A program made the translations under genes and the position numbers. The notes below the pieces were generated by a model, which saw nothing but the letters and a program-made list of their open reading frames with translations, was not told where the DNA came from and searched no databases. Below, piece by piece: positions 57,677 to 64,000 of a stretch of DNA of 64,000 nt (the stretch's first letter is position 1; every line of letters starts with the position of its first letter). Origin of the DNA: Legionella sp. W10-070 (GTDB taxonomy: Bacteria > Pseudomonadota > Gammaproteobacteria > Legionellales > Legionellaceae); contig NZ_CAAAJC010000005.1 of the NCBI RefSeq assembly GCF_900640175.1, positions 1 through 64,000 of the forward strand, given 5' to 3'.

Positions 57677-58639
57677 ATGCATTTATTTAATAACTTTCCA
57701 AGTCCAAACTTATTCTCTCATAGACATTTTCATATGTCTTATTCCCTATTGCCACCCATTAGAAAATTCATATCCTATTCGGTTAATCAGGAACGGTTGA
57801 ATGTTGTGAGTATCGCTTGTGGTATTGCCCTGGAAGTATCCACTTTCGAGCTGCTGGCTCGCTCCACAGGCATCAAAGTTAATTACCTTGGCTGCGATAT
57901 AAGTAAAAGCAATTTACGCTTTAATGTCCATGATTTGCAAAAAAAATCACCTAATGTCAAGCAAACTTATCTCTATGCTGATGTCGCTAACTCTCCTCCA
58001 GTAGCCGCTATAGCGGATGCTCATTGCATTATGTGGCGTCATCCAGAATTTTTAAGTGATCATACGGAAACATCAAAAACGTTAATTCTAGACATGTGCC
58101 AGATTTTATGGAATATTCTGCTAACCAAAAATGACCAAGCCCCCCTATTAATCACTTGTTATGATCCTCATGAAATGAGGCTTGTTTTAGAACTTGTTCA
58201 ACTGCTCTGTGCAGAGGAAATACAATATGAGTTGAACATTGATAATCAGGTTGGCCGAGCATCCTGGAAAAACCCAACGATAGATTCCCAAGATCGGGAT
58301 CCCTTATTCAATTTAAATCATCATGACCAATGCCAATTGTTGATCACAAAATGCCGCCACAAAAAGCTTACCGCCAATCGGGAGCTATTTTTGAGCATAC
58401 TATCAAAAGCTTTCCAGAACATACTGCCAGAAATAGCAAATAGCCAGGCAGATAAATTATCTATTATTTTAAAGAAGCTGGGCAACCCTAGTCCTGATGC
58501 ATTGAGAGAAGCAGTCTCCTATCTCAATGATCAAATAAGGGAGGATAGCAATCCGTTTACTAAACGGGAGCAATTACTCTCTTTGCTTAGCGAAGATCAT
58601 CAACAACCAGATAATTCCCAAAAATCAACTTGTTCATGA
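57677..58639 (+). CDS. Unknown protein with a methyltransferase-like Rossmann start
   Basis: 320 residues. VVSIACGIALEVSTFELLAR (around 44-63) resembles SAM-methyltransferase motif I, LGCDISKSNL motif II with its acidic residue, and LYADVANSPPVA...AHCIMWRHPEF the later strand region. A helical, polar C-terminal 100 residues and a Gln/Ser-rich tail follow. No signal peptide. A second ATG at 57734 is possible. The methyltransferase reading is a fold guess; an effector role is possible but unsupported. Confidence 0.6.
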   Translation: MHLFNNFPSPNLFSHRHFHMSYSLLPPIRKFISYSVNQERLNVVSIACGIALEVSTFELLARSTGIKVNYLGCDISKSNLRFNVHDLQKKSPNVKQTYLYADVANSPPVAAIADAHCIMWRHPEFLSDHTETSKTLILDMCQILWNILLTKNDQAPLLITCYDPHEMRLVLELVQLLCAEEIQYELNIDNQVGRASWKNPTIDSQDRDPLFNLNHHDQCQLLITKCRHKKLTANRELFLSILSKAFQNILPEIANSQADKLSIILKKLGNPSPDALREAVSYLNDQIREDSNPFTKREQLLSLLSEDHQQPDNSQKSTCS

Positions 58640-58745
58640 GGGAAACGAAGGCACATCCCTAATTGAGTTTTTCGGCTGCCAAGGCGATTGACTAGCACCG
58701 CAAAATCACCCGCTTTTCGCTTCAGAAATTAACGTCCCTTGAGAT

Positions 58746-58775
58746 GGTCCCGCTTTCACAGAGGAAAGCAGGACC
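58746..58775 (-). terminator. Hairpin downstream of the PRC-barrel gene
   Basis: GGTCCCGCTTTC and GAAAGCAGGACC pair with one mismatch around a 6-nt loop, 16 bp beyond the gene's stop. No U-run follows on the minus strand. Confidence 0.4.
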
Positions 58776-58791
58776 AACGAACGGGCAGCGA

Positions 58792-59148
58792 CTAATGGCG
58801 TGCGCGATGTGGCAGAGCGCCATAATATTTATGTATTGATGCACCCCAGGTCGGACTGGACATGTCAGGCCAATGCTCTTTATCAAAACCCGGAGAGTTT
58901 TTCAATGTTTCCTTATCTACTGATATTACGAAACAATCATTTTTATCATCATAACTAAAAATACTCCAGGGCATAGCAAATAGCTTGTCTCCCATTCCTA
59001 AAAAGCCACCAAATGACAAGACAACATAGGCAACATGCCCTTCCAGTTTGTCAAGCATAAGCGCCTCTATTTTCCCCAGATTCTCACCTTGTGAATTCTT
59101 CACATCCACACCGATAACATTATCAGCATTAACAATTTGACGAGTCAT
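58792..59148 (-). CDS. PRC-barrel domain protein
   Basis: 118 residues. The PRC-barrel core is IGVDVKNSQGENLGKIEALM ... YVVLSFGGFLGMGDKLFAMPW, typical of stress-associated PRC-barrel proteins. The ATG at 59148 is chosen because AAGGAGG lies just before it. An earlier ATG at 59181 overlaps the upstream BON gene's stop as TAATG and would add 11 atypical residues. It forms a two-gene unit with the BON gene. Confidence 0.82.
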   Translation of the reverse strand: MTRQIVNADNVIGVDVKNSQGENLGKIEALMLDKLEGHVAYVVLSFGGFLGMGDKLFAMPWSIFSYDDKNDCFVISVDKETLKNSPGFDKEHWPDMSSPTWGASIHKYYGALPHRARH

Positions 59149-59180
59149 TTTTTTATCCTCCTTGCAAGGCCAAACAGCCA

Positions 59181-59861
59181 TTAATCCGCATTTGTATCAG
59201 CTGTGTTGGCGTTATTGGCAGTTGAATCAGCAGAGAGTTCCATCCTGTCATTTACTTTTTTTACACCCTTAACTGATTTAACCACATCCAAAATAGCTTG
59301 CCTTTCCTGGGCAGAAGCAACTGTTCCGGATAAATAAACCTCCCCATTTTTAGTCTCAACTCCGATACTCCATGAGGGAATATCTTTTCCCATAATGTCT
59401 GCCTGGATGAGCGAGCCTTTAACTTTGGCAGTCAAAAAAGTATCTTCCAATGGCTTTTGACTATCCTTTACAGTCAACTTATCAACATTGACATCACCAA
59501 TGCCGTGGATAGATTCAGTTAATGTAACCACCTGTTCATAATCCGTATCGGAGTCTAATTGTCCTGAAAGATAAACTATTCCATTTTTTACACTAATACT
59601 CACCCTATCCTTATAAGGAACCAAGGCTCCTTGCACGGCGGCAAGCATCGCAGAATCGCTTAATTGCATTGTAGCCGTATGAGGGGTACCCATCGGGTGA
59701 TGCCCCATGGTGTTATTGTCAGTTTGAGTATTATTTGCAGGTGTCGTCGTGGTTACCGTCGGTTGTTGGGTCGTTGTATTACCATTTGCTGCAAATGCAC
59801 CGCAAGTCAAACTACCGCATACAATAACCGCCGCAGCCTTTAATCGCATCATTCTGTCCAT
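59181..59861 (-). CDS. Exported BON-domain protein (OsmY-like)
   Basis: A signal peptide (LKAAAVIVCGSLTCGAFA) is followed by a Thr/Asn/Gln-rich low-complexity linker. Two BON domains lie at about 70-138 (VKNGIVYLSGQLDSDTDYEQ) and 145-212 (KNGEVYLSGTVASAQERQAI), then an Asn/Ala/Asp tail. BON proteins such as OsmY bind periplasmic or envelope targets under osmotic stress. 226 residues. GAAGGGA precedes the ATG. First gene of the pair with the PRC-barrel protein. Confidence 0.85.
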   Translation of the reverse strand: MDRMMRLKAAAVIVCGSLTCGAFAANGNTTTQQPTVTTTTPANNTQTDNNTMGHHPMGTPHTATMQLSDSAMLAAVQGALVPYKDRVSISVKNGIVYLSGQLDSDTDYEQVVTLTESIHGIGDVNVDKLTVKDSQKPLEDTFLTAKVKGSLIQADIMGKDIPSWSIGVETKNGEVYLSGTVASAQERQAILDVVKSVKGVKKVNDRMELSADSTANNANTADTNAD

Positions 59862-59967
59862 GATATCCCTTCCCTTTATTCGTCCAAGTTAATTGCTAAA
59901 GTTCACACCACTAAAATGGCAATGTTACTTTTAGAGCTACTCAGGATTTTATAACAGCACAACAGGC

Positions 59968-60078
59968 AGGATTAATGATTAGGTTTCCACTTCCACGTAT
60001 TTAATTGCAAAGACCAAATGCCATACTGCTGTAACAATCCCTAAAAGCAATACTTTCATCAACTCAATCATTAATCCT
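59968..60078. repeat. 13-bp inverted repeat around the miniprotein frame
   Basis: AGGATTAATGATT (59968-59980) and AATCATTAATCCT (60066-60078) are exact inverses, 85 bp apart. The inner edges hold the stop and start of the short frame. It may be a small mobile or fold-back element, or an operator pair. Confidence 0.5.
59979..60071 (-). CDS. Possible 30-residue membrane miniprotein
   Basis: The minus strand encodes MIELMKVLLLGIVTAVWHLV plus 10 further residues, ending ...EVET and TAA at 59979. It is one hydrophobic helix with charged ends, and AAAAAGGATT lies before the ATG. It sits in the 378-bp gap between the BON and ku genes and exactly inside a 13-bp inverted repeat. It could be a genuine small protein or chance. 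Confidence 0.35.
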   Translation of the reverse strand: MIELMKVLLLGIVTAVWHLVFAIKYVEVET

Positions 60079-60198
60079 TTTTTATGATTGCTTGCTCAAT
60101 GGTCTTTTTTTAAGCATAGACGGCAAGTACGAAGACTGCAAAGACCTACCCTGAAATTAGGAACATTGATTGATCCTTATTCCTCAGTAGATCTTTCC

Positions 60199-60208
60199 TA
60201 TAATTAAT
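60199..60208 (+). promoter_or_regulatory. Candidate -10 of ku (CTATAATTAA)
   Basis: It contains a perfect TATAAT at 60200-60205, preceded by C and followed by TAA, so it fits both the general -10 and the RpoS-type CTATAxTTAA form. It lies 32 bp before the start codon. No -35 at 17 bp is convincing. Confidence 0.45.
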
Positions 60209-60239
60209 ATGGATAAACAGTAATTAGCAGGAAATAATA

Positions 60240-61073
60240 ATGGCACGACCAATATGGAAAGGTTATATCTCTTTTGGTCTTGTAGCAATTCCAATCGGCC
60301 TCCACACCGTTGAGAAGAAAAACGAGCTGCATTTCCATCTTCTTGACTCAAGAAACAAATCAAGAATTCACTACGAACGCATCAACAATGAAACAGGAGA
60401 GGAAGTGCCCTGGAATGAGGTTGTTAAAGCCTATGAAGTGAAGAAAGACAACTATGTCATTGTAAATGATGAAGACTTTGAACGAGCAGCACCAGAGTCC
60501 TTTAAATCAATCGATATCGAAGAATTTGTTAATATTAAGGAAATAGACCACCTTTACTTTGACCGCCCCTACTATGCAGTTCCCGACAGTGCAAACCTAA
60601 AAGCCTATGTGTTGTTAAGAGAGTCCCTTAAGAAAACCAAAAAAGCAGGTATTGCAAAGGTTGTTATCCGCACCAGACAATACCTGGCCGTTATTATCCC
60701 CTATGATGAAGCACTTGTTTTAAATCTAATCCGGTTCCGGCAGGAAATGAAGAGCACCAAAGAGTTTGACTTGCCCAGAGGTGATTTAAAGCAATACCGT
60801 ATCAATGAACGTGAAATGGAGATGGCTGTTGCCCTTATCAATGACATGACAAACACATGGGAACCTGAAAAATACCATGATGAATATCGTCAAGCGTTAA
60901 TGAAATGGATTGAAAGCAAGGCAAATAGCCAACGGGCAACGGCTAAAGAGCCTGAAGAAGCCCCTAAAAAGGCGGATGAGGTTATTGATTTTATGAGCTT
61001 ATTAAAGAAAAGCCTCAAGAACAAAACAGCAAAAGACGCTTTAAAATCGAAAACAAAGGAAAAAAAATCTTAG
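60240..61073 (+). CDS. ku: Bacterial Ku protein (non-homologous end joining)
   Basis: A DNA-end-binding homodimer. 277 residues starting MARPIWKGYISFGLVAIPI, the hallmark N-terminus of bacterial Ku, with the beta-barrel core (VPDSANLKAYVLL, LAVIIPYDEALVLNL). The very Lys-rich C-terminal tail is usual for DNA binding. Its partner LigD is not in the window. AGGA precedes the ATG. It is placed among envelope and stress genes. Confidence 0.95.
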   Translation: MARPIWKGYISFGLVAIPIGLHTVEKKNELHFHLLDSRNKSRIHYERINNETGEEVPWNEVVKAYEVKKDNYVIVNDEDFERAAPESFKSIDIEEFVNIKEIDHLYFDRPYYAVPDSANLKAYVLLRESLKKTKKAGIAKVVIRTRQYLAVIIPYDEALVLNLIRFRQEMKSTKEFDLPRGDLKQYRINEREMEMAVALINDMTNTWEPEKYHDEYRQALMKWIESKANSQRATAKEPEEAPKKADEVIDFMSLLKKSLKNKTAKDALKSKTKEKKS

Positions 61074-61240
61074 GCTCTGTGAACCAATTTTTTTGCAGAG
61101 CGAAAATGTGGTGTTTTTCATATGACTAAAAACAATAAAACTGAATAAAATTAATAATTAATAGAAAACAACAAACCATTGTGTTCTATATTGCAACTAT
61201 ATGTTACAATTTAAAATCACCCGTATTTGGTCCTTTAGGT

Positions 61241-62140
61241 ATGACTTACTTTATTTACGTGCCCACCAAAAAATCCGAAATGCCTTCAGATGAAAGGGTA
61301 TGTTTGCATGACTGGCTTAAAGAAGAAAATCAAAAATCGGTTATTGTTAGTTATTATGGTGACCGAGGTTTAAAGGATATACCGAGCCATAGCAAAATTT
61401 ATGTTTTTATGCATGGCACAGATGTCTCAGCCAATCCTTTTGCCAGAGGAATTGATCCTGAACTGGCCAGCTCATTTGAAAGCCTTTCTGGCCACTTGAA
61501 AATTACTGACGGAAAAAATGATATAACCATTACCAGTTTGGCAGACCGAATGATAGCGGACGGGCTTTTTGATAATCCGCGTAAATATCTACGCATAAAA
61601 CTATTTCAGTGCGATCCTGTTAACAAAGCATCTATCCTTGCAAAAACTTTTCTAAATCGTATTACAAAGCATCCGCTTGCTAAAGACTCCACAATCAGAG
61701 TTGATTACTATCCGAATCATAACGTGACTATTCCCTATGGGTATAATGGAAAAAATAAACCTCATAAGTATGCGGAAAAGGAAAACGAATCAAACTCTGA
61801 CGTTCGAGCCAGTCAAATCCGCCGTTCACTCTACTCGCCTGAATCCAAGCCCTTACTTACTATTGCAATAGCAGCTCAGGTTGCAAAAGCATACAATGAA
61901 TATAAATCAGCTCGATTTTTTGGTTTATCCGGGAAATTGGGATTAAATGGTTTATTTTCCAGCGCTGAGAGTGCTGATGTAATTGCGAGGCTACAAAATA
62001 GAGAGACTCCCAATGAGGAGCGATATGCCCTTGCTCATCGCTTTGTCAATTTTTTTGGCAAGAATCAATTAGCCCGTTGTTTAAAACCCGTGGTGGATGA
62101 AGCTTATAAAAGCAATGAAACACAATGGAAGCCCTTATAA
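61241..62140 (+). CDS. Unknown protein with possible clan-CD cysteine peptidase signature
   Basis: 299 residues from the ATG at 61241; a GTG at 61181 would add 20. The stretch KIYVFMHGTD (His58-Gly after a hydrophobic strand) and, 66 residues later, LRIKLFQCD (Cys124 after a hydrophobic strand) mimic the His-Gly and Cys blocks of caspase/clostripain-type peptidases. No signal peptide. The C-terminal 100 residues are helical. It lies beside transposon debris. Function is a hypothesis; the family is otherwise unrecognised. Confidence 0.55.
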   Translation: MTYFIYVPTKKSEMPSDERVCLHDWLKEENQKSVIVSYYGDRGLKDIPSHSKIYVFMHGTDVSANPFARGIDPELASSFESLSGHLKITDGKNDITITSLADRMIADGLFDNPRKYLRIKLFQCDPVNKASILAKTFLNRITKHPLAKDSTIRVDYYPNHNVTIPYGYNGKNKPHKYAEKENESNSDVRASQIRRSLYSPESKPLLTIAIAAQVAKAYNEYKSARFFGLSGKLGLNGLFSSAESADVIARLQNRETPNEERYALAHRFVNFFGKNQLARCLKPVVDEAYKSNETQWKPL

Positions 62141-62170
62141 GGACTTCCGCTCGCTTTAAGTGTAACTTTG

Positions 62171-62347
62171 TTAAATTGAAATAGTTCCCATTTCAAATTT
62201 CGATGGAAGATTAAATTTCGCGAGCCGGGTGACACAGTTTGTTGAACTGAATAAAGATGTAACCACCGATGACATGATTTCTACGAACCGATTATAGCTG
62301 ACAAGTTTCGGAAAATACGATTTCATCCATTTCCACGCATTTCGGTG
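62171..62347 (-). pseudogene. IS982-family transposase N-terminal relic
   Basis: In an otherwise gene-free stretch, the minus strand reads 58 codons containing WKWMKSYFPKLVSYNRFVEI then MSSVVTSL, like the N-terminal FPKLLSYxRFVEL segment of IS982 transposases. It is bounded by stops at 62348-62350 and 62171-62173. Start codon, catalytic DDE part and element ends are missing: a decayed remnant. Confidence 0.65.
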
Positions 62348-62528
62348 CTAACATCTTGTTTCCTTACATGTGTGATTGACCAAAACCATTATAGATTCTT
62401 TTCGCTAGAGTCCAGGCCGCCTTCATATAGAGATTTAAAAATTCCAAATGATATTCAGTAAACAACCTAGACAATATGAAATTTAAGTGATATTTAAATC
62501 TTATTATTTACAATAAGTTAAACGGGAC

Positions 62529-63006
62529 TAGGGTGTGTTTTTAAAGTTTTCAAACGATAAAAAATCTGATAAAAAGGCTCCATGCTAAAATGGAGTAACT
62601 GGATGTCCCGCTTTGTCATTGATGATGCTATGTGGAGAAAACTAGAGCAATTATTACCTTCCCCTAAAGGCCGTCATGGAGAAAATGACCGATTATTCAT
62701 AGAAGCGGTTTGCTGGATAATCAGGACTGGAGCCCCTTGGAGAGATTTGCCCCCTGATTATGGAAAATGGCAAAGTGTTTATGGTCGCTATAATCGATGG
62801 GTTAAAAAAGGACATTTCAATGAGATACTTGAAATTTTAAAAAAAGATGGAGATCACGAATGGCACATGATGGATGGTAGCGTTATCCGAGCACATCAAC
62901 ATGCGGCCGGTGCTCAAGGAGGCCAAGAGAAACAAGCATTAGGCCGAAGCAAAGGTGGTTTTAGCTCAAAAATCCATTGTGGCTGAAACTTTAAAAACAT
63001 GCCCTA
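62529..63006 (+). mobile_element. Internally deleted IS5-family element (478 bp)
   Basis: Both terminal inverted repeats are intact: left 62529-62549 starting TAGGGTGTGTTTTTAAAG, right 62986-63006 ending CTTTAAAAACATGCCCTA, 21 bp with two mismatches and TA at the edges. Between them only the start of the transposase remains. The right junction ATTGTGGCTGAAACTT is shared with the other copy at 66-81, so the gene's middle and catalytic part were lost by a deletion joining the two ends. Confidence 0.85.
62582..62986 (+). pseudogene. IS5-family transposase, N-terminal fragment
   Basis: 134 residues containing the DUF4096-type N-terminus WRKLEQLLPSPKGRHGENDR, WIIRTGAPWRDLPPDYGKW and HMMDGSVIRAHQHAAGA, where the first catalytic Asp (MMDGS) lies. 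It ends after GGFSSKIHCG at a TGA created by the internal deletion. The rest of the DDE domain is absent, so it is inactive alone. Confidence 0.85.
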
Positions 63007-63187
63007 GTGTCTCGTCAAGATTGAATTTTCGGGTTGGCGTCTGGGTTACGTTCAGATTTATGTGATTTTTTCCGAAAAAAGCACAGGACTAGCAGGGCTA
63101 ATTCGAGCATTTTTTCGGAAAAAATCACGTAAAGATGAATGCAAGACAGGCGGTCATACCCGAAAATTCAATCTTGACGAGACACTA
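63005..63187. mobile_element. 183-bp near-palindromic MITE
   Basis: Ends TAGTGTCTCGTCAAGATTGA... and ...TCAATCTTGACGAGACACTA are perfect 30-bp inverted repeats (63005-63034 and 63158-63187). An inner pair GTGATTTTTTCCGAAAAAA / TTTTTTCGGAAAAAATCAC extends the symmetry almost to the centre. TA lies at both edges. It shares the TA at 63005-63006 with the IS5-family remnant, so one element inserted at the edge of the other. It encodes nothing. Confidence 0.85.
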
Positions 63188-63189
63188 GG

Positions 63190-63996
63190 TTATTTGATAC
63201 CCAGACTTAAGCGCAAGTTTTCATCTTCTTCTTTACTGTTTAATACCCAGTCGATATCATTATTTTCGACAGATGTCATCGATGTTCCTCCAAGCCGCCA
63301 TTCGTAATGCTTTCGAAAAAATTCATTACGTGCTTTTTTATGTTTAGTAAGGAATTTAGGAGGTGGTGCATCATAACCAGCCAAAGGCTTAAGAGTCGTG
63401 AATGAGCGTTCTCTTACTGTATTAACATGCTCTTTAAAATGCTGGCGACTTATTCTGGAGATACGTTTGTCAGTTAAAGTATGTTTATTCGGCTGTATAT
63501 TTTCGGTGTTTCTTTGCTTTTTCCATAAATAATAAATAAGAGGTGATATAGGTAATATAATAATGCTCAAAAATACTGCCACACCACCATGATGATACCA
63601 TTTACGATTTCTGACTTGCTCTGCATATACAGATTCAATATTACGATAAACCCTTGCTTCTTCATTCGGACTTAGTGAAAGGGCTTTTCTTGCCAGCTGA
63701 GCCGCTGTTAGTTTGCGCTCTAAGGTTTTTTTAATTTGTAAAGCTGTAGTCGCTTTTTCTTCCAGCTGGGACACCAAATCGATTCCCTCAGGAGCGACTA
63801 TAAATTGATCTGGAGAAGAAGCTGTAGTAAGCAATTCATTTATTTGAATGAACGAATTTTCAGCTCTGGCAAAGGCCCCCCACTTCTTATCTAGTTCAGC
63901 TGCCCCTACTCCAGGAAACATCGTTTCAATTAATAGATCGTGTTGCTTAATTTGTTTATTAATTTTTTTGATATATAAATCAAGAAGTCTGGCCAT
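63190..63996 (-). CDS. Unknown protein with coiled coil and one membrane helix
   Basis: At least 268 residues; the frame stays open to the window edge, so the start may lie outside. The N-terminal part is helical and charged (EEKATTALQIKKTLERKLTA). One membrane helix lies around 138-156 (GGVAVFLSIIILPISPLIYY). A basic C-terminal part (KHKKARNEFFRKHYEWR) ends with an acidic NSKEEDENLR patch. Family not recognised. The stop lies 3 bp from the MITE end. The acidic C-terminal patch would suit a Dot/Icm substrate, by inference. Confidence 0.6.
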   Translation of the reverse strand: MARLLDLYIKKINKQIKQHDLLIETMFPGVGAAELDKKWGAFARAENSFIQINELLTTASSPDQFIVAPEGIDLVSQLEEKATTALQIKKTLERKLTAAQLARKALSLSPNEEARVYRNIESVYAEQVRNRKWYHHGGVAVFLSIIILPISPLIYYLWKKQRNTENIQPNKHTLTDKRISRISRQHFKEHVNTVRERSFTTLKPLAGYDAPPPKFLTKHKKARNEFFRKHYEWRLGGTSMTSVENNDIDWVLNSKEEDENLRLSLGIK

Positions 63997-64000
63997 GTAG

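Overview
The window reads as a Legionella chromosome segment. Three things point there: a lapA-like secreted aminopeptidase beside a Fur-box-preceded, His-rich, mavN-like membrane protein; an H-NOX / hybrid kinase / GGDEF-EAL locus; and many predicted eukaryotic-like or effector-like proteins (ankyrin, tubulin-tyrosine-ligase type, glycosyltransferase-like, acidic C-terminal tails) set among ordinary gammaproteobacterial housekeeping genes. The species cannot be named from sequence alone.

Layout. 1-500: the right end of an IS5-family element fused to a 5'-truncated tyrosine recombinase whose frame runs into the 3' end of ssrA (tmRNA, minus strand, 436-830), the scar of a mobile element integrated at tmRNA. 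930-11807: prlC, an unknown membrane protein, a sugar-phosphate operon tkt-gap-pgk-pyk, and a POT peptide transporter. 12003-12202: a small mobile element (MITE-like) carrying a REP-like palindrome. 12225-19255: a coiled-coil/membrane protein with an acidic tail, a patatin phospholipase, phasin-aroE, pepN. 19446-24188: the three-gene prkA-yeaH-ycgB stress operon, followed by a 48-codon relic of a hydantoinase-B type gene. 24347-31652: lapA-like peptidase, Fur box plus mavN-like gene, a fold-back repeat, a GT-B-like protein, rep helicase. 31754-38711: hslO, capA-like phosphoesterase, an ADAL-type deaminase, a small unknown, a tubulin-tyrosine-ligase family protein, a ClC channel with a CBS tail. 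38743-45936: mainly unknown or effector-like proteins, including a 962-residue glycosyltransferase-like protein and an ankyrin protein, with a BrnQ-type transporter between. 46035-50446: typA, nadK, recN. 50684-55761: an H-NOX sensor, a kinase with two histidine-kinase cores around one receiver, and a receiver-GGDEF-EAL protein. 55775-61073: small unknowns and stress proteins (ElaB/YqjD-like, DUF333-like, PRC-barrel, BON, Ku). 61241-64000: a possible clan-CD peptidase, an IS982 relic, an internally deleted IS5-family element, a 183-bp near-palindromic MITE abutting it, and an unknown membrane/coiled-coil protein.

How it works together: the glycolytic operon is tightly packed, with pyk overlapping pgk by 14 bp. 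The H-NOX locus is a complete gas-sensing to c-di-GMP relay. The iron-regulated mavN-like gene and its secreted peptidase neighbour belong to intravacuolar nutrient acquisition. The two ends of the window carry the same IS terminus and transposon debris, marking both as recombination-prone. No tRNA, rRNA or CRISPR array was seen.
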